From assembly GCF_918698155.1 (NCBI RefSeq), contig NZ_CAKKLX010000006.1:62001-126000 (forward strand): a stretch of 64,000 nucleotides of DNA, read 5' to 3'. The notes under the pieces are model-generated. The model made no database searches, was not told the DNA's origin, and was given only the letters and a program-made list of their open reading frames with translations. Positions 14,939-25,534 of this stretch are shown here, in pieces. The DNA comes from Roseomonas sp. CECT 9278 (lineage in GTDB: Bacteria; Pseudomonadota; Alphaproteobacteria; Acetobacterales; Acetobacteraceae). A program made the translations under genes and the position numbers. Position 1 is the stretch's first letter. Each line of letters begins with the position of its first letter.

Positions 14939-16413
14939 GTCCCGATGCCACCCAGCGCCAGGTACTTCACCTCGAGATACTCCTCGATGCCCATGTGGCT
15001 GCCCTCGCGCCCGAGGCCGGACTGCTTGAAGCCGCCGAAGGGCACCTCGGCGGTCGAGATGATGCCCTCGTTGATGCCGATGATCCCGTATTCCAGCGCC
15101 TCGGCCACGCGGAAGATGCGGCCCACGTCGCGCGCGTAGAAATACGAAGCCAGCCCGAACTCGGTGTCGTTGGCGAGCTGGATGGCTTCTTCCTCGGTCT
15201 TGAAGCGGAACAGCGGCGCGACCGGGCCGAAGGTTTCTTCCCCGAAGATCTTGGCGCCACGCGGCACGTTCGCCAGCACGGTCGGTTCGAAGAAATTGCC
15301 GCCGCGGGCATGGCGATGGCCGCCGGTCACGATGGTCGCACCCAGCGCCAGCGCATCGGCGATGTGTTCCTCGACCTTCGCCACCGCATCGGCGTTGATC
15401 AGCGGGCCCTGGGTGACGCCGTGCTCCATCCCCGGGCCGACCTTCAGCTGTTCCACCGCGGTCTTCAGCTTCGCGGCGAAGGCATCGTAGACGCCGTCCT
15501 GCACCAGGATGCGATTGGCGCACACACAGGTCTGCCCGGTGTTGCGGTACTTCGACGCCATGGCGCCCAGCACCGCCTGGTCGAGGTCGGCGTCGTCGAA
15601 CACGATGAAGGGCGCATTGCCGCCCAGTTCCATCGAGGTCTTCTTGATCGTCTCGGCGCATTGCGCGAGCAGCACGCGGCCCACTTCCGTCGATCCGGTG
15701 AAGGACAGCTTGCGGATGATGGGGTTGGCGGTGAGCTCGCGGCCGGTCTCGCCCGACGGCCCGGTGATGACGTTGCACACGCCGGCCGGCATGCCCGCGC
15801 GCTCGGCCAGCACGGCGATCGCCAGGGCGGAGAACGGCGTCTGGCTCGCCGGACGGATCACGCCCGTGCAGCCCGCGGCCCAGCCTGGGCCGGCCTTGCG
15901 GGTGATCATCGCACTCGGAAAATTCCACGGCGTGATCGCGGCGAAGACGCCGATCGGTTCCTTCATCACCAGGATGCGGCGGCCCTTGGCGTTCTGCGGG
16001 ATGGTCTCGCCATAGACGCGCCGGCCTTCGTCCGCGAACCACTCGATGAAGGACGCGGCGTAGACCACCTCCCCCTTCGCTTCCGCGAGCGGCTTGCCCT
16101 GTTCGGCCGTCATGATGGCGGCGAGGTCGTCGGCATTGGCATGCATCAGCGCCGCGAGCTTGTGCAGGATGACCGCGCGGTCCTTCGCCAGCATGGCGCG
16201 CCAGGCCGGCCAGGCGGCATTCGCGGCCTCGATGGCGCGGCGCGTCTCGGCGCGGCCCATGGCGGGGACGCTGCCGATCACCTCCCCGCTGGCGGGGTTG
16301 CGCACGGCGATGGTCTTGCCGCTGTCGGCCTGCACCCAGGCGCCGCCGATGTGGTTCGCCTGGCGGAAAAGATCGGGATCCTTCAACGGGATCTTCGCGA
16401 TGGCGTCGAGCAT
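14935..16413 (-). CDS. gabD: NAD(P)-dependent succinate-semialdehyde dehydrogenase
   Basis: A 492-residue aldehyde dehydrogenase that oxidises succinate semialdehyde to succinate. ALDH signatures are complete: NFPSAMITRKAGP, the general-base Glu in MELGGNAPF and the nucleophile Cys in NTGQTCVCANR, with the GabD-like ending PFGGFKQSGLGREGSHMGIEEYLEVKY. GAAGGAGGG six bases before the ATG at 16413 fixes the start. It is upstream of, and overlapping, the MaoC gene, and divergent from the fumarylacetoacetase operon. One shared control region (16414-16530) may serve both. Glutarate semialdehyde dehydrogenase is a possible alternative activity. Confidence 0.9.
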   Translation of the reverse strand: MLDAIAKIPLKDPDLFRQANHIGGAWVQADSGKTIAVRNPASGEVIGSVPAMGRAETRRAIEAANAAWPAWRAMLAKDRAVILHKLAALMHANADDLAAIMTAEQGKPLAEAKGEVVYAASFIEWFADEGRRVYGETIPQNAKGRRILVMKEPIGVFAAITPWNFPSAMITRKAGPGWAAGCTGVIRPASQTPFSALAIAVLAERAGMPAGVCNVITGPSGETGRELTANPIIRKLSFTGSTEVGRVLLAQCAETIKKTSMELGGNAPFIVFDDADLDQAVLGAMASKYRNTGQTCVCANRILVQDGVYDAFAAKLKTAVEQLKVGPGMEHGVTQGPLINADAVAKVEEHIADALALGATIVTGGHRHARGGNFFEPTVLANVPRGAKIFGEETFGPVAPLFRFKTEEEAIQLANDTEFGLASYFYARDVGRIFRVAEALEYGIIGINEGIISTAEVPFGGFKQSGLGREGSHMGIEEYLEVKYLALGGIGT

Positions 16414-16530
16414 GGCTGGCCCTCCTTCGATTGCCCCGAGGATAGGCCGCGCGGGGGGCGGTGTCAGCCTCGCCGCCTTGCGCGCCACGCCGGCGCGGTC
16501 ATGATCGCCGAAATCCAGGAGGAAACGCCG

Positions 16531-17808
16531 ATGGCGGGTCGCGATGCGACACATGATCCCGCACTGCGCAGCTGGGTGGCTTCGGCCCAGGCGCCGGGGA
16601 TCGACTTCCCCATCCAGAACCTGCCGCTCGGCGTGTTCGGCACGGATGGCGGCGCCGCGCGTTGCGGGGTGGCGATCGGCGATGCCATCCTGGACCTGAG
16701 GGCGGCGCATGCGGCGGGGCTCGTCGCCACGCCGGCGGCGGCGGCGGATACGCTGGGCCCGCTGATGCGCGAGGGGCGCGGCGCATCAGCCGCGCTGCGC
16801 GCCGCGGTGTCGGCGCTGCTGCGCGATGGCGCGCCACCGCGCCCCGAACTGCTGGTGCCGATGGCCGCGGTGCGAATGCACCTGCCGACCACGGTGCGCA
16901 ACTTCTCCGACTTCATGGCGAGCTACGACCATTGCGCGCGCCTGGGCGTGCGGCGCGACCCGAAGAACCCGCTGCCGCCGGCCTTCCGGCATTTGCCCGT
17001 GGCGTATCATTCGCGCGCCTCCTCGGTGCGCGTCTCCGGCGAGGACGTGGTCCGCCCGCATGGCCAGTGGCAGCGCCAGGATGGCAGCGTCCATTTCGGA
17101 CCGACCGAGGCGATGGACTACGAACTCGAAATGGCCGTCTGGATCGCCGGGGAGAATGCGCTGGGCGAACCCGTCACGATGGCCGCCGCGCCCGACCGCA
17201 TCTTCGGCTATGGGCTGCTCAACGACTGGTCGGTGCGCGACGTGCAGCGGTGGGAAATGCCGCCGCTCGGCCCGTTCCTCGGCAAGTCGGTGTCCACGTC
17301 GGTGTCGCCCTGGATCGTGACGGCGGAGGCGCTGGCCCCCTTCGAGACCGCCGCGCCCGTGCAGGACCCGCCCGCCCTTCCCTACCTCGACAGCGCGTGG
17401 AACCGGTCGAACGGCGCGCTGTCCGTGCGGATGACGGCGGCGATCGTGACGCCGCGGATGCGTGCCGAGGGCACCGCGCCCTTCATCCTGACCGACACGC
17501 AATTCGCCGCCATGTACTGGACCGCGGCGACCATGGTCGCGCACCACGCGACCAATGGCTGCAACCTTCTGGCCGGCGACCTGCTGGGCAGCGGCACCGT
17601 CTCCGGCCCCGAGGAGACGGCGCGCGCCTGCCTGGCCGAGATCGGCCTGACCGGACCCGTCACGCTGCCGAATGGCGAAACGCGCAAATGGATCCAGGAT
17701 GGCGACGAGATCGTCTTCCGCGCCCGCGCCGAGGCCCCCGGCGCCGTGCCGATCGGCTTCGGCGAATGCCGCGGGATGTTGCTGCCCGCCATCGCCTGGC
17801 CGGCGTAA
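16531..17808 (+). CDS. fahA: Fumarylacetoacetase
   Basis: A 425-residue fumarylacetoacetate hydrolase, which cleaves the last intermediate of tyrosine/homogentisate breakdown into fumarate and acetoacetate. The N-terminal SH3-like domain starts SWVASAQAPGIDFPIQNLP. The catalytic FAH fold has metal ligands in FSDFMASYDH, DYELEMAVW and LLNDWSVRD (~residues 120-240), and the C-terminal GSGTVSGPE motif is present. The ribosome site AGGAGGAAA lies ahead of ATG 16531; an upstream in-frame ATG at 16501 lacks one. It is the first gene of an operon with a cyclase and a Bug protein. Homogentisate dioxygenase and maleylacetoacetate isomerase are not in this window. Confidence 0.92.
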   Translation: MAGRDATHDPALRSWVASAQAPGIDFPIQNLPLGVFGTDGGAARCGVAIGDAILDLRAAHAAGLVATPAAAADTLGPLMREGRGASAALRAAVSALLRDGAPPRPELLVPMAAVRMHLPTTVRNFSDFMASYDHCARLGVRRDPKNPLPPAFRHLPVAYHSRASSVRVSGEDVVRPHGQWQRQDGSVHFGPTEAMDYELEMAVWIAGENALGEPVTMAAAPDRIFGYGLLNDWSVRDVQRWEMPPLGPFLGKSVSTSVSPWIVTAEALAPFETAAPVQDPPALPYLDSAWNRSNGALSVRMTAAIVTPRMRAEGTAPFILTDTQFAAMYWTAATMVAHHATNGCNLLAGDLLGSGTVSGPEETARACLAEIGLTGPVTLPNGETRKWIQDGDEIVFRARAEAPGAVPIGFGECRGMLLPAIAWPA

Positions 17809-17830
17809 TCAACAAAGGGAAACGTCACCC

Positions 17831-18619
17831 ATGGCCCGTGGCATCGTCGACATTTCCGTCGCGCTGAAATCCGGCATCGCATCGGACCCGCCGCGTTCAT
17901 TGCCGGAGATCGAATACCTCGACCACAGGATGACCGCGCCCGGCATGGCGCAGGAATTCGGCATCCGGGAGGACGAGCTGCCCGAAGGCAACTACGCCGC
18001 GGTCGAGAAGGTGAAGCTCAGCACCCACAACGGCACGCACCTCGACGCGCCCTACCACTTCTTCCCGCGCATGAACGAACGCACCGTGCCCGGCGGCGAA
18101 CCATCCTGGCGGATCGACGAGATCCCGCTCGACTGGTGCTTCCAGCCAGGCGTGAAGCTCGACTTCCGGCATTTCGACCACGGCTATGTCGCGACACCCG
18201 GCGACGTGCAGGCGGAATTGAAGCGCATCGGCCACACGCTGGCCCCGCTCGAGATCGTGGTGGTGAACACCGCGGCCGGCGCCCGCTACGGGGAGGATGA
18301 CTACATCCACTCCGGCTGCGGCATGGGCAAGGCGGCCACGCTGTGGCTGCTGGAACAGGGCGTGCGCGTGACGGGCACGGATGGCTGGTCCTGGGATGCG
18401 CCCTTCTCGCTGACGAAGAAGAAGGTGCAGGCCACCGGCGATGCCGGGCTGATCTGGGAAGGCCACCGCGCCGGGCGCGAGATCGGCTATTGCCACATCG
18501 AGAAGCTGTCGAAGCTGGAAACGCTTCCCGCGGACGGCTTCATGATCGCGTGCTTCCCCGTGAAGATCCATCGCGCCTCGGCGGGTTGGACGCGCGCCGT
18601 CGCGATCATCGAGGAGTGA
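17831..18619 (+). CDS. Cyclase family / kynurenine formamidase-like hydrolase
   Basis: A 262-residue metal-dependent hydrolase of the cyclase superfamily. The signature HNGTHLDAPYHF gives the metal ligands His66, His70, Asp72 and His76. A late DGWSWDAPF region and EGHRAGREIGYCHIEKL supply the remaining active-site residues. Relatives include kynurenine formamidase and isatin hydrolase. AAAGGGAAA lies upstream of ATG 17831, 22 bp after fahA. The substrate is unknown. The operon suggests an aromatic amide or lactone whose product feeds toward fumarylacetoacetate-type cleavage, which is inference. Confidence 0.85.
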   Translation: MARGIVDISVALKSGIASDPPRSLPEIEYLDHRMTAPGMAQEFGIREDELPEGNYAAVEKVKLSTHNGTHLDAPYHFFPRMNERTVPGGEPSWRIDEIPLDWCFQPGVKLDFRHFDHGYVATPGDVQAELKRIGHTLAPLEIVVVNTAAGARYGEDDYIHSGCGMGKAATLWLLEQGVRVTGTDGWSWDAPFSLTKKKVQATGDAGLIWEGHRAGREIGYCHIEKLSKLETLPADGFMIACFPVKIHRASAGWTRAVAIIEE

Positions 18620-18624
18620 GAGAC

Positions 18625-19569
18625 ATGCGCCGCAGCCTGCTCGCCCTCGCCCTGCTCGCGCCCTTCGCCGCCGGCGCGCAGACATTCCCGGACCGGCCGA
18701 TCACCATCGTCCTGCCCTATGCGCCCGGCAGCGCGTCGGACGCCTATGGCCGTGCGCTGGGCGAACACTTCACGCGGCTGATGGGCCAGCCGGTGGTGCT
18801 GACCAACCGCGACGGCGCCTCGGGCGTGGTGGGCATGCGCTTCGTCGCGCAGTCGGCGCCGGACGGCCACACGCTGGGCCTCACGCCGGTCACGCCGGTG
18901 GTGGTGCAGCCGCACATGGTGCGCAACCTCGGCATCGGCCCCGACAGTTTCGCGCCGGTCTGCGGCACGAACGAGAACATCATCGGCGCCGTGGTGCGCG
19001 CCGACAGCCCGATCCGAGACCTGGCAGGCCTGGTGGCGGAAGGGCGGCGGCGGTCGCTGACCTTCGGCAGCCCCGGGCCGAATTCGCTGCCGCAGCTGGC
19101 TATGGTGCGCGTGACGCGCGCGACGGGCGTGGAGTTCAGCCATATCCCGTTCCGTGGCGACCCGCCGCACCTGAATGAATTGCTGGCGGGCCGCCTGGAT
19201 TTCTCGGCGGCGGGCGTCGCCTCGGCCAGCGGGCTGATCGAGGGCGACCGGCTGCGGCTGATCGCGGTGTTCTCCGCGCGCCGCCATCCCGACTACCCCA
19301 ACGTGCCGACGGCGCGTGAACAGGGCATCGACGCGCAGCAGCTGAGCCAGGTCGGCATCTATGCGCCGCGCGGCACGCCCGAGCCGGTGATGGCGCGGCT
19401 GGAGGAAGCCTGCCGCACCGGCACGCAGGACGAGGCCTTCCGCCGCGTGGCGGCAACCCGCCGCGTCCCGGTGAACTTCATGTCCCGCGCCGATTTCACC
19501 GCGATGGTGCAGTCGGAATACGAAGCCTATGGCCGCATCCTGCGCGACCTCGGCGTCCAGCCCGAGTAA
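18625..19569 (+). CDS. TctC/Bug-family periplasmic binding protein (1)
   Basis: A 314-residue tripartite tricarboxylate transporter substrate-binding protein. A signal peptide (MRRSLLALALLAPFAAGAQ) is followed by the family start FPDRPITIVLPYAPGSASD. The VLTNRDGASGVVG and FGSPGPNSLPQ segments line the ligand cleft, and PFRGDPPHLNELLAGRLDF is the family's C-lobe motif. It starts five bases after the cyclase stop, so it is the operon's last gene and probably captures that pathway's substrate. No TctA or TctB membrane partners lie in the window. A bidirectional terminator follows at once. Confidence 0.9.
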   Translation: MRRSLLALALLAPFAAGAQTFPDRPITIVLPYAPGSASDAYGRALGEHFTRLMGQPVVLTNRDGASGVVGMRFVAQSAPDGHTLGLTPVTPVVVQPHMVRNLGIGPDSFAPVCGTNENIIGAVVRADSPIRDLAGLVAEGRRRSLTFGSPGPNSLPQLAMVRVTRATGVEFSHIPFRGDPPHLNELLAGRLDFSAAGVASASGLIEGDRLRLIAVFSARRHPDYPNVPTAREQGIDAQQLSQVGIYAPRGTPEPVMARLEEACRTGTQDEAFRRVAATRRVPVNFMSRADFTAMVQSEYEAYGRILRDLGVQPE

Positions 19570-19576
19570 CGGCGAA

Positions 19577-19625
19577 AAATAGAAGGGGGTCCGGGGGAAT
19601 TCACTTTCCCCCGGCCTTTCCATTT

Positions 19626-19630
<5 letters not shown>
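19577..19630. terminator. Bidirectional intrinsic terminator
   Basis: CCGGGGGAA (19591-19599) pairs perfectly with TTCCCCCGG (19606-19614) around a six-base loop. Outer bases AATAGAA (19578-19584) and TTCTATT (19624-19630) extend the fold. Pyrimidine-rich CCTTTCCATTTCTATT follows on the plus strand, and a T-rich tract follows on the minus strand. It lies exactly between the convergent Bug gene and glmS. Confidence 0.85.
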
Positions 19631-21448
<1,818 letters not shown>

Positions 21449-21449
<1 letters not shown>

Positions 21450-22813
21450 CAGTTCTGCTCCTTCGCCGCCGCGGTCCGCTCCGCACCGTCGCTGCGTTCA
21501 TCCGGCCGCGCCGGCCCCTTGCCCTTGAACCCGCGCCCCGCGAACACCGCCTGCCGGCCGCGTGCGATCGCCAGCGCATCGTCAGGCACGTTCGAGGTGA
21601 TGACGCTGCCCGCACCCACCAGCGCGCGCGCGCCGACCTTCACGGGTGCGACCAGCGCGGTGTCGGAGCCGATGAAGGCACCCTCGCCGATCTCGGTGCG
21701 GTGCTTGTTCACGCCGTCGTAGTTGCAGGTGATGGTGCCGGCGCCGATGTTCGCCCCGGCGCCGATCGTCGCGTCGCCCAGATAGGCCAGGTGGTTCGCC
21801 TTCGCGCCCGCGCCGAGCGTGGTCGCCTTCAGCTCCACGAAGTTGCCGACATGGGCGCCGGGTTCCACCACCGTGCCCGGGCGCAGCCGCGCATAGGGGC
21901 CGATGACGGCGTCGCGCCGCACCACGCAGCCTTCCAGGTGGCTGAAGGCGCGGATGACCGCGCCGTCCTCGATGCTCACGCCGGGGCCGAAGACGACGTG
22001 CGGTTCCAGCGTCACGTCCGGGCCGAAGCGGGTGTCGTGCGAAAGGAACACCGTCTCGGGCGCCATCATCGTCACGCCGGCGTCCATCGCCGCGGCGCGC
22101 AGCCGCGCCTGCAGGGTCGCCTCGGCGGCGGCGAGTTCGGCGCGGCTGTTGATGCCGCGCAGCTCGGCTTCCGGGGCCTCGACGGCACGCACGCGCTTGC
22201 CCTCGGCGCGCGCCAGGGCGATCACGTCGGTCAGGTAGTATTCGCCCTTGGCATTGTCGGGACGCACGGCCGCCAGCCAGCGCGCCATGTCGGCCGCTGC
22301 GGCGCAGACCACGCCCGCGTTGCACAGGCCGATGGCGCGCTCGGCCTCGGTCGCATCGGCCCATTCGACGATGCGTTCCACCATGCCGTCGGCGCGCGTC
22401 ACGACCCGGCCGTAGCGCCCTGGGTCGGTGGGGCGCATGCCCAGCAGCACCAGTTCGGCCTCGGCACGCGCCGCCAGCAGGCGGCCCAGCGTCGCCGCGC
22501 TGACCAGCGGATTGTCGCCATACAGCACCGCGACATCGCCATCATGCCCGTCCAGCAGCGGCACGGCCTGCAGGGCGGCATGCGCGGTGCCCAGGCGTTC
22601 GCGCTGCACCGCCACGCCATGCGGCGCGACCGCGGCCTCGAGATCGGGCATCTGGGGCCCGACCACCACCACGACGCGCCCGAAGCGCGCCTCGACCGCC
22701 GCCAGCAGGTGGCGGATCATCGGCCGCCCGCCCAGCGGATGCATGACCTTCGGGCGGCTGGAGCGCATCCGGGTCCCGAGACCCGCGGCGAGGATGATGG
22801 CGGCGGCAGTCAT
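21449..22813 (-). CDS. glmU: Bifunctional GlcNAc-1-P uridyltransferase / GlcN-1-P acetyltransferase
   Basis: A 454-residue enzyme that acetylates glucosamine 1-phosphate and then transfers UMP to give UDP-GlcNAc. The N-terminal pyrophosphorylase domain starts AAAIILAAGLGTRMRSSRPKVMHPLGG and includes the VLYGDNPLVS motif. From about residue 250 the protein becomes a left-handed beta-helix of hexapeptide repeats (for example GATIGAGANIGAGTITCNYDG). The last ~25 residues are a charged tail. It is the first gene of a two-gene leftward unit with glmS, giving the cell-wall precursor pathway. The phosphoglucosamine mutase gene glmM is not in the window. Confidence 0.97.
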
Positions 22814-22928
22814 GCCCCTCCGGTAACGCGTCGCGCCGCGCCGCGTCCAGCGCCGCGGCGGTCAACATGCTTTGCCGCATGTGTCCGGGGCGGTTCCCAG
22901 CGCGCCCATTCGGCGCTACGCCCGGCCC

Positions 22929-23576
22929 ATGACGAAGATCGCCGTGTTCGACCTCGATGGCACGCTGGTGGACAGCGCCGCCGACATCCATGCCGCGCTG
23001 GACCGGCTGGTGGCCGCGCGCGGACTGCCGGGCTTCACCCGCCCCGATGTGATCGGGATGATCGGCGATGGCGTGCGCGTGCTGGTCACGCGGGCGCTGG
23101 CGGCGCGCGGCCAGGCCTTCGAGGAAGCGGCGCTGGCCAGCTTCATGGCCGACTACGAGGCCGAGGCCGCCGTGCTGACCAGGCCCTTCGAGGGCATCCC
23201 GGCGGTGCTCGATTCGCTCGCCGCCGACGGCTGGCGCCTCGCGGTCTGCACCAACAAGCCGGAGGCCGCGGCGCGCAGGCTGCTCGATGCGCTGGACCTG
23301 TCAGCCCGCTTCGCCGCGCTGGGCGGGGGCGATTCCTTCCCGGTCCGCAAGCCGGACCCGGGGCACCTGCGCGCCACCCTGGCCGCTGCCGGCGCCGGGC
23401 ACGACCGCGCCGTGATGATCGGTGACCACCACAACGATGTCCGTGCCGCCGCGGGCTGCGGCGTGCCCTGCATCTTCGCCGGCTGGGGCTACGGCGCCGC
23501 CCACATGGCCGAAGGCGCGCCCGTCGCGGCCACGCCCGCCGACCTGCCCGCGATCATGGCGACCTTGGCGCGCTGA
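22929..23576 (+). CDS. gph: HAD hydrolase, phosphoglycolate phosphatase type
   Basis: A 215-residue haloacid dehalogenase-superfamily phosphatase. Motif I is DLDGTLVDS (Asp nucleophile near residue 8), motif II is CTNKPEAAAR with the conserved Thr, and motif III/IV are KPDPGHL and GDHHNDVRAA. The helical cap between motifs I and II fits the Gph subfamily, which dephosphorylates 2-phosphoglycolate. The ATG at 22929 is the first that aligns with motif I; an open frame upstream to 22872 is not needed. It is divergent from glmU. The last 23 bases overlap the convergent DUF3108 gene. Confidence 0.82.
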   Translation: MTKIAVFDLDGTLVDSAADIHAALDRLVAARGLPGFTRPDVIGMIGDGVRVLVTRALAARGQAFEEAALASFMADYEAEAAVLTRPFEGIPAVLDSLAADGWRLAVCTNKPEAAARRLLDALDLSARFAALGGGDSFPVRKPDPGHLRATLAAAGAGHDRAVMIGDHHNDVRAAAGCGVPCIFAGWGYGAAHMAEGAPVAATPADLPAIMATLAR

Positions 23577-24369
23577 CCCGGTCCGGCACCGGCGCGGGCA
23601 CCACGGCACCGACGCGCTGCAGGTCGAGCCGAAACGCGCCGAGGAAGGTCGAGGGGAATTCGACCCGCAGCGGCAGCGGCGGCTGGCCCGCGCCGAGCAC
23701 GGCCAGCCAGGCCTCCGCCTGCCGCGGCCGGCCCGCCGAGGCGGGATCGTCGCCGCGGCGGAACCCCGCCACCAGGCGGCTTTCCAGCGCGCAGTGCAGT
23801 GCCTCGCCGGAAATGCCGCGCATCGGCGGCGCGGCCACGCCGATGGTGCGCGAGGTCCATTCCAGCTTGCGCCGCCCATCGAAGATCGCGCCCTGGATGT
23901 CGCAGCGCCCGGTTGCCGCCACGTCGCGCGACAGCCGCAGCAGCGCCGACAGGCCGTCGATCGTGCCGGCGGCCTGTTCGGCGCTGACGGCGATCCGGTC
24001 GGGGCCCTCGGGGGGTTCCAGCAGCGCCAGGCGCGGCGTCCCGGCCAGGTATTCCATGACCGTGCGGCGCGGCGTGCCGCGCCATTCGCCATCGGTGCGA
24101 TAGCGGGCGGGCAGCACCTGCGGGCCGCGCAGCCCGCCCTCGGCCTCGGCGATCTGCTCGCGCGGCAGGAACAGCCGCCCGATGCCGCGCGCGCGCGACA
24201 CCGCGGCCAACCGATACCGGTCGCCCGCCTGGTCGATGGTGATGCGGATGTCCATCACCGGCACGCCCATCTGGCTGACGACGTAGTCCGCCGCGATCGG
24301 ATTCGCGCGTGCCGGTGCAGCGACCGGCACCAGCCCGGCAAGGACAGCGAGGATGAGTTTGCGGACCAT
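23554..24369 (-). CDS. DUF3108 family exported protein
   Basis: A 271-residue protein with a signal peptide (MVRKLILAVLAGLVPVAAPARA). The mature sequence has the beta-rich pattern of DUF3108: an N-terminal YVVSQMGVPVMDIRITIDQ stretch, then RYRTDGEWRGTPRRTVMEY and, later, ALHCALESRLVAG. These proteins are envelope-associated and poorly characterised. The start at 24369 places the hydrophobic signal at the N-terminus; an extension to 24420 would bury it. The 3' end overlaps gph by 23 bases. No operon partner is visible. Confidence 0.75.
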   Translation of the reverse strand: MVRKLILAVLAGLVPVAAPARANPIAADYVVSQMGVPVMDIRITIDQAGDRYRLAAVSRARGIGRLFLPREQIAEAEGGLRGPQVLPARYRTDGEWRGTPRRTVMEYLAGTPRLALLEPPEGPDRIAVSAEQAAGTIDGLSALLRLSRDVAATGRCDIQGAIFDGRRKLEWTSRTIGVAAPPMRGISGEALHCALESRLVAGFRRGDDPASAGRPRQAEAWLAVLGAGQPPLPLRVEFPSTFLGAFRLDLQRVGAVVPAPVPDRVSAPRSP

Positions 24370-24456
24370 GCCGGGAGATTGGCGTGCGCGGCGCGCCAGG
24401 CAAGGGCCTGCGCTTGACACCCGCCCCCCTGCGCCCCTATTCCGCGCTCCCCGGTC

Positions 24457-24531
24457 GGGCGCGTAGCTCAGCGGTAGAGCATTCGCTTCACACGCGAAGG
24501 GTCACAGGTTCAATCCCTGTCGCGCCCACCA
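24457..24531 (+). tRNA. tRNA-Val (anticodon CAC)
   Basis: A 75-nt tRNA with encoded CCA. The acceptor stem GGGCGCG (24457-24463) pairs with CGCGCCC (24521-24527), followed by discriminator A and CCA at 24529-24531. D arm GCTCAGCGGTAGAGC, anticodon stem TTCGC/GCGAA with loop TTCACAC giving anticodon CAC, and T arm ACAGGTTCAATCCCTGT are all canonical. A structured repeat begins seven bases after its 3' end. Confidence 0.97.
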
Positions 24532-24537
24532 ACTTTC

Positions 24538-24716
24538 CTTGTTCCCTCAGACGCCGGGCGGCCCGCATCCGCGGGGGTATGGCTTGTTCCCTCAGGCGCC
24601 GGGCGGCCCGCATCCGCGGGCCTTGGCTTCGCGCCGCTTGATGGCGTATGGGCGGCGACTGGTGGGTTGGGCGCGGTCGCGCCGTGCGCTCCCGGCCCGA
24701 GGCAGGCCTCGGGCCG
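24538..24716 (+). repeat. Structured dispersed repeat, copy A
   Basis: First of three related intergenic elements (others at 52754-52886 and 59251-59393). Module 1 is duplicated here in tandem (24538-24575 and 24583-24620, 45-bp period): a CCCTC box, then a hairpin with loop ATCC (second unit stem GGCCCGC/GCGGGCC). The conserved core GGGCGCGGTCGCGC (24669-24682), two variable bases and TGCGCTCCCGG follows. The last CGG opens a perfect 10-bp hairpin (24693-24702 with 24707-24716, loop CAGG). It lies between tRNA-Val and the convergent EF-hand gene. Confidence 0.8.
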
Positions 24717-24753
24717 CTGGGGTTTCGGCGCGCGCACGTCCCTTCCCACAACA

Positions 24754-24780
24754 CACGGCCCGGGACAGGCCCGGGCCGTG
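24754..24780. terminator. 11-bp hairpin downstream of EF-hand gene
   Basis: CACGGCCCGGG (24754-24764) pairs perfectly with CCCGGGCCGTG (24770-24780), loop ACAGG. It begins 26 bp beyond the stop of the leftward EF-hand gene and has no T-run on either side. It is a likely transcript-end hairpin shared with rightward readthrough from tRNA-Val. Confidence 0.5.
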
Positions 24781-24806
24781 GTAGATCTCCGCGGTGCCGT
24801 GCGGCG

Positions 24807-25412
24807 TCAGCGCGCGGGCTGGGCCGGGGCGCCGGGCTGGCCGGGCTGGCCGGGCATCGGGCGGTCGCCGCGGCCTTCCGGGCCGGAACGGCGCAGCTCG
24901 TTCCGCTCCAGCGCGCCGTCGGCGTTGCGGTCGGCGGCGCGGAAGGCGGCCTCGGCCATCGGGCGCAGTTCCTCGAAGGTGACGCGGCCATCGCCGTTCA
25001 CATCGATGAAGCGGAACATCGCCGCGCCGCGTTCCTGCATGCGCTCGCGCATGGCCTCGGGCGGGCCACGGCGGCCGGCCGGCCGCTGCGCCTCGTAATA
25101 GGCGCGCACCTCCTCGATCGTGACGCCGCCATCGCGGTTGGCGTCCATCTCGGTGAAGCGGGCCTGCAGCCAGATCACGCCTTCCTCGCGCGTCACGCGG
25201 CCATCGGCATTGGTGTCGGCGCGGGCGAAGGCCTCGCCCATCGCGAAGCCGCCGCCGCGCGGGCCGCGATGATGATGGCCGGGGCCGCCATCGCGCCCCA
25301 CGCCCGGGCCGCCGGGGGGCGGGCCACCGGGGGCCGGCTGCGCCATGGAGACACCCGCCGTGCCGGCGGCCAGCGCCGCGGCCAGGGCCATCATCGTCGT
25401 CGTCTTGCGCAT
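24807..25412 (-). CDS. Secreted EF-hand calcium-binding protein
   Basis: A 201-residue exported protein with a signal peptide (about residues 1-25, ending SMAQ) and a Gly/Pro/His-rich linker (to ~55). Four EF-hand loops follow in two pairs: DTNADGRVTREE, DANRDGGVTIEE, DVNGDGRVTFEE and DRNADGALERNE. All have Asp at positions 1 and 3 and a Gly at 6; the last has a less canonical end. The C-terminus is a GQPGQPGAPAQP-type tail. It probably binds calcium in the periplasm or outside the cell; the role is unknown. GAGAGGAAC upstream supports ATG 25412, and a frame reaching 25463 would hide the signal. It is monocistronic. Confidence 0.82.
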   Translation of the reverse strand: MRKTTTMMALAAALAAGTAGVSMAQPAPGGPPPGGPGVGRDGGPGHHHRGPRGGGFAMGEAFARADTNADGRVTREEGVIWLQARFTEMDANRDGGVTIEEVRAYYEAQRPAGRRGPPEAMRERMQERGAAMFRFIDVNGDGRVTFEELRPMAEAAFRAADRNADGALERNELRRSGPEGRGDRPMPGQPGQPGAPAQPAR

Positions 25413-25488
25413 GATCTGCGTTCCTCTCGTTCCACGCGGCCAGTCGCCGCTGAGGGGGAACATGCGCGGTTACTGTAACAGCGGCATT

Positions 25489-25509
25489 GCCCCCCGGGTC
25501 GCGGGGGGT
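25489..25509 (-). terminator. GC hairpin after M20 peptidase gene
   Basis: GCCCCCC (25489-25495) and GGGGGGT (25503-25509) face each other around GGGTCGC, 26 bp past the stop of the leftward peptidase gene. No clear T-run follows. A short palindrome, GTTACTGTAAC at 25469-25479, lies just beyond and upstream of the EF-hand gene; it could be a regulator site. Confidence 0.45.
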
Positions 25510-25534
25510 GAGGAAGAGTAACGCCCCCTGCCCG

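Noticed and set aside
24457-24531. tRNA-Val as the integration target of the integrase at 4821
   Set aside because: It is 18 kb away with ordinary chromosomal genes between, and no tRNA fragment is seen next to the integrase.
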